A stretch of 64,000 nucleotides of DNA, taken from the NCBI GenBank assembly GCA_006384855.1, contig VCJN01002248.1:62001-126000 (forward strand). The letters run 5' to 3'. This document shows positions 33,019 to 45,343 of this stretch, one piece after another. The position numbers were made by a program, and so were the translations under genes. The DNA is from Tetraselmis striata (Eukaryota; Chlorophyta; Chlorodendrophyceae; Chlorodendrales; Chlorodendraceae). Position 1 is the first letter of the stretch. Each line of letters begins with the position of its first letter. Below the pieces are notes generated by a model, which worked only from the letters and a program-made list of their open reading frames with translations, made no database searches and was not told where the DNA came from.

Positions 33019-35761
33019 TCAGCAGGGATTCAGGAGGAAGTCGGCATGCCTCCCGCAGGCATGCACCCAGGGCGTTCCGCGCACGTTTTCAAGGCTCTGG
33101 CGAAGCTGTGCGTGAGATACGCCGCAGCTACCGGCACTTGCCACCCGGTGCTTCCACTGCCGATACGACTCGCCCGGGTGACACATGCCCACCTTGGCCT
33201 CGCCCACCAGTATCTTTGCCAGTGCTGCCTTGCAGAGCCTGGATGGTTGCCCGGCGTCTTGAGCCGCGCTGCCGGTGCTCGCGCGCTGCCCTGTCGCCCC
33301 ATTAGTGACCTCGGTCCCAGCGGGGTCGCCCTTTACCCAGTTGAGGCAGCACACGTTGGGTGCGCTCGACCTGGCGTTCGAGCCGAGGGCCTGGAGTTTG
33401 GGCGAGTAGGCAATGCGCAGGCCGACGCAGCCCGCCGGGGCCCTGCAGCACAGGGCGCGCTCCGCGTGGTGCCTGCGGGAGCCGTCAGAGCCGAGTACCA
33501 CCGAGGTCAGCACAACGGGCTCCCGGAGGACGCTGAGGAGCAGGCTGCCTTGGAGGCCGCACACCGCCCACTTGAGGACTTTTTCGGAGCAGGACATCGA
33601 GACGCGGCGGGCCGCGGCGGTCCCGGAGGAATCAGTCGGCGAGGCCCCCATGCCCGCGAGGATCTTGGTGCAGAGCTTGCCCATCTCCGGGTGTGCCAGG
33701 TTTGCGCAGTGAATGCTGAGCGCCGAGCCCGGATGCTTCCTCTTCGACCCTGCGCCGGCATGAAAGCGCCGGGCGTCGCCGCAGGGCTCAGTGCTGACGT
33801 AGAGGTGGAACTCAACGCCCTCGCGGAGGACGCCGTCCCGGAACACCGACTCCTCACCGGCTGCGTCCTTGGCCACCATGGCCGCGAGGTATCGCACCAG
33901 TGCCCGCCGCGCCAGCACCTCCGCGTGGGAGTCCACCAGCCGCAGGCCGTCCGCCGGCGCATTCCAGTGCTCGCTGTCCAGGTGTTTGGTGCCGGTGGCC
34001 ACTGATACGGCTGACATGTCCGAGCCCCAGGTTTGTATGAACGCGGCTATAACCACGCTGTCGCGAGGCGGCAGGTTGGCCTCGCGCCTCCAGGCCTCAT
34101 CGTACATCGCCTCGAGGCGCTCTTGCACCAGTGCCACCATCCGCCGCTCCAATGGCATGCGGCTCATCTCACCCGCAACTGGCTCGAGCCCGCCCACGAG
34201 CAAGGGGCAGGCCGCGGATGCATCGCCGATCTTCATTTGCCGCTGCTCATGCTCCGCCATGCGGCGGCGCGCCTCCGGTCCGCAGCACCGGCGCAGCATT
34301 GCCCACGCCTGCTTCGCTGAGGCCTCGCGGGCAGTCTTCATGCTCGGGCCGTGGCCGGTCGCGGTAATACCAAGAACCTGGCAGCTGGATGAGAAGCGCT
34401 GGTCGTGCAAGGTGGAGGCTGTAGGCGTGCACGTGTACTTTGGCATGAACTCGCCTCGTTGGCTGTGCTCCACCAGCCGGCTTACTGCGCTCTTGGCGGG
34501 AGGCACCGCCCCTCCCGCTCCTGGCACTGCACCACCGCCCTCAAGCCGCGGCTGCCCCCAGGGCTCATCAGCATCCGGGCACAAGCAGCCGAGCTGCTGC
34601 AGGGCTTGCTTGGCTGCGCCCTCCTTTGCGTCGGCCTTGCTGAGCCCAACAGCTTTGGGATAGGCCACCCAACCCATGGTGAAGTGGGCCACAAACGGGG
34701 GGCCGCCATCTGCCAGCACGGCCTGTGGCCTACTCTCCCCGTGGACGAAGTCCTGAAGGAGGCCGACGTAGCTGATTGCAAGATTGCGCCCTTCGCCACT
34801 GTCTTGGGCCGCCACCTGTTGGCACCACGGCACCAGCGGCAGGGTGTAGCCTCAGCTAGTAGTGTTATTTGACAGTTGAATTGTGACTAGTTGGTCTTGC
34901 GCCATGCCGCAGGCTAGCTGTCTCGCAGCCCGACTACTGTAGTGCGAATCCCCATAGGGTCGGCTGAGCCCGTTGCACGTCGCCCTTTGAAGGTCGAATC
35001 CCTGTTCTTATGAGAGAGTGGTCCTCCCCCCCGCACTTGCCCCCGGCGAGAAGTTGTTGCCTGCTGAGTTATTTTATTTGCCGCTGTAAAATCCGACCTA
35101 GGGCCATGGGAGTGTCCAAGGTCGCCCCAGTTGACACTCAGGGACACCTTAATACCATCGCATGGTGGAGATCTATGTAACTGATAGATGGCCTTCGTGA
35201 AAAGAAAGCAATACTACATTGCCAGGACCCAGCAAAACATTGACTATGAGCGAACATGCAAATAGCAAAGTAGCGGTCGATATGGGTGCCTTGGCAAGTA
35301 TGCCATGCACGCTGGGCACCCACCGTGGCATCCTGCTGGGTGAAAGCAGGCTGTTGCTGTGGCAATGCTCCGGGGCCAGAGCCGGTAGTGACCGGATAAA
35401 GTGGAGACACGCCATCGGGTCTCGTTTCCTTGTCGGCCGACAACGCAACGAGGGCTTGCAGGGTGTAGTCGGCGGCGGCCTGCCTGGCGTCCTTCTTGCT
35501 GTTTGCCACGCCTTCACGCGACAAGGTTCCTATGCCGCGAGGCTCGCTGAGGGTGTAGTAAGTCACGCTGCACCTGACTGTGAAGACGTGCCGGTGAGGC
35601 GGTCCTGACCGATCCACCTCGACGTATACGGGCTTGGTAAAACACGAAAGGTTCGGTCCCATCAGGTGAGACATCTTCGAGCTGTACACGACGGTTTTCA
35701 ATATCCCTCTGACAGGCGGTTGCGATAACTCGTTCAGGATCGACACGCTGTCTGATGCCAT
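33019..35761 (-). CDS. ADAR-like RNA adenosine deaminase with three dsRNA-binding domains
   Basis: Two exons (35,324-35,761 and 33,019-34,815, phase 0) give 744 residues. dsRBD 1 is about residues 7-107, starting SILNELS and ending SKKDARQAAADYTLQAL. dsRBD 2 is 160-222 (PPFVAHFTMGWVAYPKAVG, then SKADAKEGAAKQALQQL). dsRBD 3 is 255-321. The deaminase domain fills about 395-744. Its zinc site is H443 with E445 in DSHAEV, C491 in STEPCGDARR and C555 in SMSCSEK. WAVCGLQGSLL, APNVCCLNWVKGD and SRLCKAAL follow the ADAR order, and RR after HAE plus the Lys of SCSEK match residues that bind inositol hexakisphosphate in ADARs. The expected reaction is adenosine-to-inosine editing of double-stranded RNA. 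ADAT1/Tad1 tRNA deaminases share the catalytic domain but normally lack dsRBDs. An upstream in-frame ATG (35,851) adds 30 residues of weak character. Confidence 0.88.
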
Positions 35762-36608
35762 GGTCCCCCCCTGCGACCTGGGTTCTTGGCTGCAAGCCCG
35801 TACGTATAGCCCTCCAAGGCTGAAAGGGAGGGTACGCCGGAGCCCAGCCACGCGGATAAGGCTTTCCTCCCCTGTGTTTTTTGCCCTGTGTGCGCTGGCG
35901 CGCGACCTGCAGACAACCGCCGAGAGCAGGGAGTAGGACTAGCGCAGGAGTACTTCGTTACCTGCCGACCTGCTGTATCGCCCCGTAAGCTGTGCTGCGA
36001 GGCTCACTTGCGTGCACGCCGCCTGTCGGCAGCATGTCGGCCACCGCGCGACTTGGATGGAGGACACTTGGCGCGGAGTGGCCAGGCCGTTGGTAATGTC
36101 ACTATTTATCGCCAGACCTCACCCTCCTCTGGTGCTGCTTCCACCGCGCAATTGCTGTAGTGGGCGTTTCCTATTGCCTTTTCGGGTTGTTTCCTGATCG
36201 CCTTTTGCAGCTAGCTCGTGTACCTACCGTATTATCATGAATTCATTTACCGCCAGACCGTATATGTATTGATGCGCCAGGCGGGCGGATAAGATAGATA
36301 CATGATATATATCTGTGTATATATCTTGTGTATTTGCAGCATATTTATATCGTCGTTAGATCGTCTGCTAGAGATAAGATACACAAATGGTATAACGATT
36401 TATATACAGGTACCTGTACCGTCGATACCTGTACCTACCGCCGAGCCACAGTCACCGTCTTCATCGCCGAACTGCTGTACTCGCCCCAGCACTGTCCACA
36501 GCTGCACAGCCGCCTTGGGCGCCGGCTGCCGGCAAGCGGTGCGCGTGTTCTGCCTGCTGGTTGCCTGCCTCCACGGCCAGCCGTGCAGCCTCTGCCTCCT
36601 CGGCGACG
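35762..36608. other. Divergent promoter region, ADAR-like gene and arabinosyltransferase
   Basis: About 850 bp separate the two start codons. It contains the second 90-bp direct repeat (36,140-36,224) and an AT-rich block (36,290-36,420, TATATATCTGTGTATATATC) that is the likeliest core promoter area for the plus-strand gene. No gene is seen. Confidence 0.5.
36140..36224 (+). repeat. 90-bp direct repeat, copy 2
   Basis: This matches 29,794-29,884 in the same orientation, with small indels and substitutions, including CCACCGCGCAATTG and TTTCCTGATCGCCTTTTGCA. Confidence 0.75.
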
Positions 36609-39600
36609 ATGGGGCCGCCCGCGAAGTCGTCCGGGCGGGGCGGGCAGGCGAGCGTTCTGCAGTGCTTGGTGGCAGGGCTGCTGCTGGGGGTCATCGCCGC
36701 ACTGGTGGCCACTCGGCCATCGGGGCCGCCAACGCAGCCGATCTGCCCGCCGTGCAAGCCATGCGTGAGCGCCTCCCTCCGCCCTTAGCGCTTGGCAGGC
36801 GCCACTTCCCTACCCCCCTACCCCTATCGAGGAACGACCACCACCAAAACATCCGCTTGTACCTCCATTTGACCAGCACATCCTCCGCCTTCTTGACCAC
36901 AACCATCTTTGTCGCCATCATCACAACCACCGCGATGATCTCATACACCGCCTCCTCCTCCTCCCCTCCCCTGTTCCACTCTCCACCTCCATCATGCCAC
37001 CGCCATTCTGACAACAGCTCCACAACCAACACCAGAGCCAGCACAACTTCCACCCCTGCTCCATCACCACCACCACCGCCACCACCATCCGCATCGCCAC
37101 CTCTACCATTTCAGGACGTCTCCCCTCCGCCCTTTTCGTCATATCCAACAACTGATCACCACTGCACTGTCGCCATTGTCTGATGAGGGGGGGGTGCTGA
37201 TGGGGTGACTGCTCCCTCGGCTGCTGCATCCCCTTCCTCTGGGATGCTGGCGGCATCCGGCGTTCCCCTGTGTGGACCATCGTTCCCCTCACTTGCCTCC
37301 ACCCTCCAATCCCGCGCTCACAGCACCCGCCTGCCTCCTGCTCATCGCAGGCTGAGCTGCCGGCGGGCCTAGAGGGGGGGCTGTCGGGGGAGGATGCGCT
37401 GCCCAAGCTGGTGAAGGAGCTGCAGGACGCATCCGCGCTGATCGGTCACCTGCGTCGGGAGGTGGCGCACCAGAGCGCCCGCATCGCGGAGCTGGCGGAG
37501 CGGGGCGCCCAGGGCGGCGGCACGTACAGCGACCGCTACGAGGCCTGGATCCCCTCGGCGCAGCGAGACGCGGCGGCCAAGGACCCAGCGCTCGCCCAGC
37601 TGCTGCGAAAGGTAGCCCGGCAGAGCCACAAACCCACAGATGCATACCGATTATACAGTCTCTGTATACATGAGGCTCTCTCTCGCCCTCTTCCCCTCTC
37701 TCCCTGTCTGCTTCAGTCTAGATGCTGTAACATGTGACGTAACAGATGGCGCCACCCCCACATGCCGGCGGGGGCAAGCAGGCCATACGCAATATCAGGT
37801 ATCAGTATATATATGCGATATATATCAGTATAGATGAGCCGTTCGATACGCGCTAGACGCATGAATTATATTAATATATGTGTTATGAATTGTGTATTTT
37901 ATACCCTCAGTCTAGATGCTGTGGTATCCTTGACATGTCTACGTGTATCCATGATGTACGGTTAATTGTCACACCTACATGCATGCATAGATGCATACAC
38001 ACATATGTATATATACATACATATATATACCTATATTTAGGTATGGGTATATCAATATATATGAATATGCATCTGAAGGTGCGTTCACATATTGTATTGT
38101 ATAGCAGACATTATGTATTCAGCCGTGTTTACGTGTCGCCAACCTTTCCTTGTTAGCTCCCCGGGAGGTGTTTTAACCGGCCGGGTGTGCGCTGGCGCGC
38201 CCTGCAGATCGCGCTCAACGGGGAGGTGCTCGCGGCGGTGTCCAACATGGCGCTAGCGGGGGACGGCGGGATGCTGCAGACGTTTGTGGAGTCGGTCCGC
38301 GCGGCAGGCATCCAGAACGCGATGGTCATTGCCATCGACCCGCAGACCAAGCGGCAGGTGCGCGCAGCCGCTCTCGAGGGAACGGGCACGTCACGGTGCC
38401 ATGCGGTGGCGGCGGAGTGTAGGGGCTGAGGTCGCGCCGACCGCTGCGCTTTGTGTCACTCCTCGCAGGTGGAGAAGTGGGGCATGCCGGCGCACCACAT
38501 GACCATACAGGTGCGCTACCTGGCCCTTGCAGAACCGGGAGGGGGTGGGGCGTAAAAGCGCGAAGCTAGGGAGGTCCAAGGGCTGGAACTTGGCATGCGG
38601 TTGGGAGTTGGGGGGGCGGGTCCGTGATGCACCTGCATGCTGCACTGCAACAGCCGATGAAACCCCCGTCTCGCTGGGGCAGGGTAGGGAGGCGCAGAAA
38701 GCCGGGAGGCAGTCATGGTGGTAGTTGACGGGGCGGCCTCCAAGGCGGGGGCGGGGGGGGGGGGGGGGGGAGCAGTGTGGCCAGGCGCCATTCACCCGAG
38801 CATATCTTGACCACCTTCTTCCGCCCCCCTCCCCCCCCCCCCCCCCCCCCCCTTTCCCCTTCTCCTCAGCTGCAAGGCGCGCAGAAGCAGCTGGGGATGT
38901 CCAACCACGGCGTCTCTGGCATGAAGTTCCGCATCCTGAGGTCATCCTGACCCCCCCTCCCCGCGGGAACCCCCCCCCCCCCCCCCCCCCGCTTGGCGCC
39001 TCCTCCTTTGAATCTCTGCAAGCTATGTCGACCCATAGTCAACACTGCTGGCTAACCCACCCCCTCCCCACCCCCCTTGTGCGCGCTCCTTTTCTCGGCT
39101 GGCCCGGGCAGGCACTTCATGGAGCTGGGCTACTCCGTGCTGCTTTCCGACGTCGACATTGTGTTCCTCCAGAATCCCTTCCACCACCTGCGGCGCGACG
39201 TGGACGTGGAGTCCATGTCCGATGGCTGGGACAACGCCACCGCCTACGGTAACGCTCCCAGGCCGCAATGTCGCAAACACCCCGGTCGCACCCTGCTCCA
39301 CCAGCCACCTGGGCAAGTGCTTGCTGCTTCCTACGAATCAACAAGTTGACATGGCAAACACAGCGCCTGGGACGGCGAACCCGGCCACATGCTCCACTCC
39401 CTGTGGCCATTTCCGGCAGGCCGGGCGGAGGCAGAGGGAGGGGCGGGAGGGCGCTGCATTGGCCGAGCCCACCCGGTGTGCCTTTGCATTGATGCCCCCC
39501 TGGCAGGCTTCAACGATGTGTACGACGACCCCGCCATGGGGTGGGCGCGCTTTGCGCACTCCATGCGGCAGGTGGTCTTCAATTCGGGCCTCTTCTACCT

Positions 39601-41372
39601 GCGCCCCACGCAGGTCCCCCCCCCCCCCCCCCCCCCCACCTTCTGGCATTGTCCCGCGGATCGATTGCAGTTGTGCGGTGCATCCGGGCAGCCACGGTTA
39701 CCAGCCGCGGTTTTCTTACCACATGCCATGCCCCAAATTGGGCAAACATACCAAGGGTTGCTTGCATTATATCGACGAACATTCGCACAGCAGCGACATC
39801 TTCCAAGATGTGCGTGGTTAAAGTCTCGTGCTTCCACTCGTCGCTGCTCGGGTGATAGGCAAAGATGCGCTATCGACGCGCAACGCCACCTCCCCATGTA
39901 CACCTCGCTGTACACCCATCCCCCACCCTTGGGTGTGTCACGCCGCCCAAGCGCATGATGTACGTGCAGCACCAGGGCACGACTCCAGCGCGCGCAGCCG
40001 GCAGGAATGGAAGTTGCCGGGCGGTGTCGCGCATGGTGACGCTCGCGCATCTGCCCGTTTTCGCTGCGGCTAGTCGGGCAAGCTAGCAAAGCCGCCCGCC
40101 GCCGCAATGCGCCAGGCAGGACTGGCTTGCACTCGTCCGCTCGTCCGCTCGTCCGCCGTTGACCCCACGGCCTGCCCCGTGGCTCACCCCGCTGCCTTCC
40201 TGCAGGCGACAGTGGACTTTCTCGACATGATCATCGACAGGCAAGCCACAATGTCCCTGGGCCCTCACCAGCACTTCACACTCCCGGGGCAATACGTCTG
40301 GCAAGGAGAGGTGTCCTTGCAATCGTGCATCAACATCCAAGGAATGGTTTCGGAGCATTGCGATTGGAGAAGCGTCCAGCACGGCTATTTGCGGGGCGTT
40401 TTGGGGGAGTGTGGTTTCGGAGCGTATCACCGTTCCGTATAATGCCTCCGCAAATAAATATGAGTGGCGTGGTTGGGGTTTTGCATAGGACCGCGTGCCG
40501 TGTGAAACTTTCGTGATTTGGCCAGGTTGGAGCGGGAGACCGCATGGGATCAGGCGGTGTTCAACGAGGAGGCCGCATTCCCTGCAAGCCCTACCCACCC
40601 AAGCCCTCACATCCGGTGAGTGCAGCTGAGGAGGATACGGCTTGGTAGAGTTAAAGACAGTATACTAGTCAATCCAATTGAGACGACGTTTCCTGCACCA
40701 CGAGTTGAAAGCCTAAAGACTTGGGCCATTTGTACGTGCTTTATTGTGTCGATGCCATACAAAGCGATGTCTTTGGTTATTCGCGGATTGTGTACCTATG
40801 GCATTGCAGGCGGAGAACGATGGACTACATGCTCTTCATGAACAGCAAGGTTCTGTTCCGGTGAGGGCGGCCCAGGCAGCCCCAAATGAAGTGGACCCCC
40901 CACCCCAGCGCCCAGGCCTTGTCTAATGGTTTGCTGCGCCATCGCCGGCATGCAGGACTGTCCGGAAGGCGGAGCACTTGAAGCAGCACCTCCCCGTGAG
41001 CGTCCACGTCAACTATCACAACGTCTGCCTCCCAACCCCATGTAACCCTCATCCAGATTCAGCTTGCTTTGTGGTAAATGAATGTCATGTGGGCGTGTGA
41101 TAATCCTCCCCCCCCCCCCCCCCCCCTCCGAATCCCCCCCCCCCCCCACAATCTCACCCCTGTCCTCTGCCCATCATTGCCTCTCCTTGTGCGACACAGT
41201 GTGATGCAATAAGAGAGGCCGTGGCCCAGCATTCTTGCGGCATGTTCCTCTGCCCACTCACTTGCTCCTCGCTCGACAGGACAAGCACCAGCGGATGAAG
41301 GCCATCATCAAGCGCTACGTGCACGGCGACGAGCACGCGCTGGACAACTTCCCGGACGGGTCGCATTGGTAG
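36609..41372 (+). CDS. RRA-type (GT77) arabinosyltransferase, Golgi type II membrane protein
   Basis: Twelve exons join in frame to 419 residues: 36,609-36,764; 37,351-37,611; 38,208-38,357; 38,469-38,510; 38,870-38,940; 39,112-39,248; 39,507-39,613; 40,206-40,240; 40,526-40,615; 40,810-40,860; 40,956-41,022; 41,280-41,372. A short N-terminus precedes one membrane segment (residues 17-36, [20 protein letters not shown]), then a coiled-coil stem (53-139). The catalytic domain begins at [27 protein letters not shown] carries the DxD motif (D240-D242). [58 protein letters not shown] and HVNYHN follow in the order seen in plant RRA proteins, which add beta-arabinofuranose to Hyp-linked arabinosides of extensins in the Golgi. 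The intron after exon 8 uses a GC donor. Algal homologues modify Hyp-rich glycoproteins; that substrate is inferred. Confidence 0.93.
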
Positions 41373-42179
41373 CGGCAAGACCGAAATCGGCTACGCCAGC
41401 ATGCCCTGACCGTGCCTACCACCGCTGCCGAGCTGCTGTGCTCGCGGTTGGCATGCTCGGCAGCAGCGATGTTCGCGATTCTGTGCGTACCTATCTATTG
41501 CAACGGCTGAATAAATCATTCATAAAACAAAAGCCATTGCGACAAATACAATGGAAACTAACAACCTGGCCAGTGGCTGCCACTTGTGGCGTCCATATGC
41601 CATCTGTCAAAGTAGAGCCTGGGCGAGAGCCATCCATCACGGGGTTCACCATGCATACGCACACCAATATTAAACCGTTAGTGTTGACTTGTGCGCTTGC
41701 CGTGTGCTAGGGATGGATGCAGATGTTAGGGGCGATTGTGGTTTATGTACCAGCAATGCTGAGTATGGAAATTAGCAGTGTAATATGTCATAATTGATGT
41801 GTAGGAATTCACCGATCAGGACAACCCTCTATCGTATGTCTGCTTGACAATTATTCACCAGTTGTCAGAAAAGTCGCGCGCGCTGGCTGAGCATGGAACG
41901 TATCGGTACGCTGCAGCATTTATCTATTAGTCACAAGTGTGATACATCTTGTTATAACCATGATGACCAGCGCTTTATTGGGTACACGATGTCTTTATTG
42001 TTGACTGTGTCATTTGTTATTCAGAGACACCGGGGCATCATATACCAAATTGGATTTGAGATTTGAGACGATGCCTGCCACAAGTACGTTCAGGTTTCTT
42101 ATTATTTCATAAACATCGTAATTATGAGTTGTTGTGCGCTGTGGATGTATGTATGTATGTATGTATGTATGTATATATA

Positions 42180-42216
<37 letters not shown>

Positions 42217-43505
42217 GCTGATATCAGGAACGTGTGTGCCTGTGTATGTACGTTTGAGCATGGATGGGTGCACGCTTCGCTCTGACCCCTCACTCCGTGG
42301 CGCACAATGGCGGCAGATAAGGACTCTGTGAAGAAGTATATATACAGATATAGATATAGATATAGATATAGATATAGATATAGATATAGATATAGATATA
42401 TGATATATAGATATAGATATAGAAAAAGATATAGCTAAAGCTATATATATGTCTGTATATATATCCTGAGCATAATTTCTATGTATAGCATATACCATTT
42501 TCGTAGACCCACAATCAGGTCCTTCGGATAAGGTGCGCCCCTACAAAGTCTTGCACCTAAAGAATAACCGACCGCAAATCCAAGATACGATTTCAGTGTC
42601 AATAAACAATTCGCAGTATGTATACGGATGACACGGGCGGCATTTGCCTCCCGTGTTGATCTCATGAAGACGATCCCATTGTTGATTCAACACTTCCAGC
42701 AACGGGGCCTGGAGGTGCATGTCGGCTCACAAATCAATGCTGCTATAGCAAGAAGTCCGAGGCGCTCGTCCATGCTGCGGCACCGGCAACCCATCCATCG
42801 TCAACATTCAATGGGGCAGAGCTATCAGATGCCTGTGCTGGAAACCTAACTTGTAGTACATTGGCAACTTCTTGGTCCGTGATTGCAACCAAGATGTTGA
42901 CATCATGATTGAATCGGCGGGCAAGGCATAATTTTGAGAGCTTGCGCCAGTGCCTGTTCGCATCCAGCCACGTCTCTCCGCGTGCCAAGCGAGGCGTCCA
43001 CACCACTCTCATCCTCTTCATCCTCATGTACGGCTGCTGTGAATACTGGTCGCTGCCTGAGGCTCTGTACTCCTGCTGTCATTGGCTTTTCCATCTTCTG
43101 TGCGTGTGGGTCAAAGCAACACGGATCACTCCCAAGGAGACATGGAGATGCCACATATCGGCTACACACGCCGACCCGGAAGTCTGCTCCAGCATTGACT
43201 GCTACGTCGCATGCTGACGGCTACTCGGCTGGCTTGGACAAGCCGGATGCAAACATATATCGTGAGTCGTCATTACACCTTTATTGTCCTGGTCAATCTT
43301 TCTCCTGCACGAGCTGTCTCCTGCTTTAATTTGAGCATCTACCGGCCCGCGCCGCATAAGTTGTCATCATGGGTGACTTACAAAGTCCCCATACCGCCAG
43401 GAAACGTTGAATACTTGGGTCCGCGGGTCGCAATACTATTTTCTTTCGCAGCAACGAGTCGGATGATCCGTGATACGTTCGTAGCGGTGTTTCACATTCG
43501 CCGCG
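41373..43505. other. Intergenic region with microsatellites
   Basis: No gene is recognised. (TA)n at about 42,170-42,216, GTAT repeats at 42,146-42,172 and a long TATAGA hexanucleotide tract at 42,336-42,440 generate spurious Ile/Ser/Tyr-rich frames. Minus-strand 42,743-43,027 has a protein-like frame (FNHDVNILVAITDQEVANVL) with no family I can name. Confidence 0.5.
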
Positions 43506-43510
43506 CATGC

Positions 43511-44279
43511 TACTACAGGCGTCAAAAGTAATGAACGGGTTTTTTGACATCTTACCTTCAAATCGGCGCCCCACGCGGTACAGCGAGCCGTTACGCTGCG
43601 GCCTGAGCGTTTAAGCGGCGTTCTCCGTACGCTCGCACGCCCATGCGCAGGTTCGATTCTCGCAGTGGGCAGATCGCCGCGTAGTGAGGCGGGCCCGCCT
43701 CGCACAAACCACGTGACGGTGCGCAGACTTAGCGCGGACCTAGCGGGTGCGGGTGCGACTAAGTACCGCACACTGTTTAAAGTCCCACTGTGACCTTATG
43801 TACTGCGCGCTTTTATTGCGAGTTTTGCACATTTTATTGCTGACCTGCAGTTTTCATTTTTCCGGCGCGCATTAGCGGGCGAGTACGGCTGATTTTTGAA
43901 GCGCATACGCCGCCAAGCGCGGCCATGGGCCCGCAACGCAAGATAGCCGCAACATGATCACGCATGATGTTTTCAGAGTACTAGGATATATAACCTAGAT
44001 AACCCTAGATGAATACCGTATAATACATGCGATGTAACGCATTTTCATCTGGTAAGATTTATAATTTCACGAATGCTACCCGTAGATGTAAATGCGTATA
44101 TGTCACCATACGCCGTCGCATTCATTGTGCGACTACCAGAACAGCTAGCTCGAGGGAAGCTGAGGATATCCCTATATATGCTTACAGGGTAGCAATCAAT
44201 TCGGCGACATGTGGCGTGCAGCCTGCGCAGTCACTACGGATTAAGACCAACCCATTTAGTACTTTTGACGCCTGTAGTA
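43511..44279. mobile_element. Small inverted-repeat DNA element (MITE-like), about 770 bp
   Basis: TACTACAGGCGTCAAAAGTA at 43,511-43,530 is repeated perfectly in inverse at 44,260-44,279. If the outer TA is a target duplication, the terminal repeat is CTACAGGCGTCAAAAGTA, which fits a Tc1/mariner-type non-autonomous element. No transposase is inside. Similarity continues inward only weakly (GAACGGGTT against AAATGGGTT). Confidence 0.6.
43595..43680 (+). repeat. tRNA-derived (SINE-like) sequence inside the inverted-repeat element
   Basis: GGCCTGAGCGTTTAAGCGG resembles an A box and GGTTCGATTCT a B box, about 55 bp apart, as in Ser/Leu-type tRNAs. The acceptor stem does not pair and the anticodon loop lacks U33, so this is not a working tRNA. 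A tRNA pseudogene or SINE head is the likely reading. Confidence 0.35.
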
Positions 44280-45343
44280 CAGCAGCAAGCAGTTTTTTTC
44301 CGCCCCCGGGACAGGACTGGCACCAGTGAAACCCTTGCAGCGTCTCTACGACGGCCGTTTGGGCAGCAGTTACGGAAAGCCCTGCGTAGGCGACGCTCCG
44401 TTATAGTCATCAAGCAAATTGCCGAAGCATTCTGCAAGACTAATTAGAGGCCAGTGACGGAATTTCCAACACTGTTGGATCACCGTCTAAAACACTGCCA
44501 TCAAAATACCCGGCACTGACCACGAAAGGTCCGCCCTACCCGTTTGGGCGTCGGCCCATTCGAGTAATGCGAGTTGGGGCAAGCCCCAACCCGCGGAGCA
44601 AAGCATTTCGGGAGTGCGATACATGTGCAACAAAAAAGGCAATGTGAGGGAGGGCCCGACGCCATAGCTGGAAAAATTTCCCATTCCCAGTAAAATCCAG
44701 GGCGCCGTGAAGGGAAGGGGGGACCCCGCCCCAAAAAAAGGCAGTTAAGTCCTCACGTGTTGACGCAATAACCTGACTGCTAATAAAATCCCTGAACTCC
44801 GGAACTAACAACCCAAAATTATGACGGTGATAGCAGCAAGCAGTAATTGACTACCGTCCGGGAAAAAAAGTACTACTACGACGACGTCACTACGCGCGCT
44901 GCTACGAGGTATTGAGCATAACTACTGTGTGTACATCAAATTATGTAGTTACAACATCACACGAGCGCGGTCGCTGTACGAGCAGGGGTAACACCTGGTA
45001 CGAGTATTGTGTGTCTCACCGCGCGAGGAGCATGTCTGGCATGGTCAGCGTGTCCACAGCTGTAGCGGCATGTGGAGCCGCAAGCCCCGACTAAGCCGTG
45101 GTCGACTTCTGCGCCGCTCCTTACCCAGCGGCTGCCTGCGCCGCGCGATGTGGATGCCCACGCCGTAACAATTATTCTAGCCTGGACACTGCGCTCGCAC
45201 TGGTGGCGCACTGCCGGAAGGCGTTGGGCTTTGCATAGGGACCTTTCCGACTAGGCGCACACCGATTGCCGTCCGCCCTTTCGTCAACCGGCTTCGAGTA
45301 TCCGGGGTTGCGCGACAGGCAGTTACGGAGTCAGGACAGCACT
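44280..45343. other. Upstream region of the TIR-SAM-EF-hand gene
   Basis: No other gene is recognised. A minus-strand frame at 44,487-44,811 (FRDFISSQVIASTREDLTAF) is open but unsupported. No clear TATA box lies just before the ATG at 45,344. Confidence 0.4.

Noticed and set aside
33046-34663. Plus-strand ORFs of up to 319 codons
   Set aside because: They are antisense shadows of the GC-rich ADAR-like exon on the other strand, which carries unmistakable motifs.
34960-35010. Pol III B-box-like GGTCGAATCCC between the ADAR-like exons
   Set aside because: The match to the B-box consensus is imperfect and no A box or cloverleaf can be built around it.
42010-42498. 162-codon minus-strand ORF rich in Ile, Ser and Tyr
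   Set aside because: It is a translation of the TATAGA and TA microsatellites.
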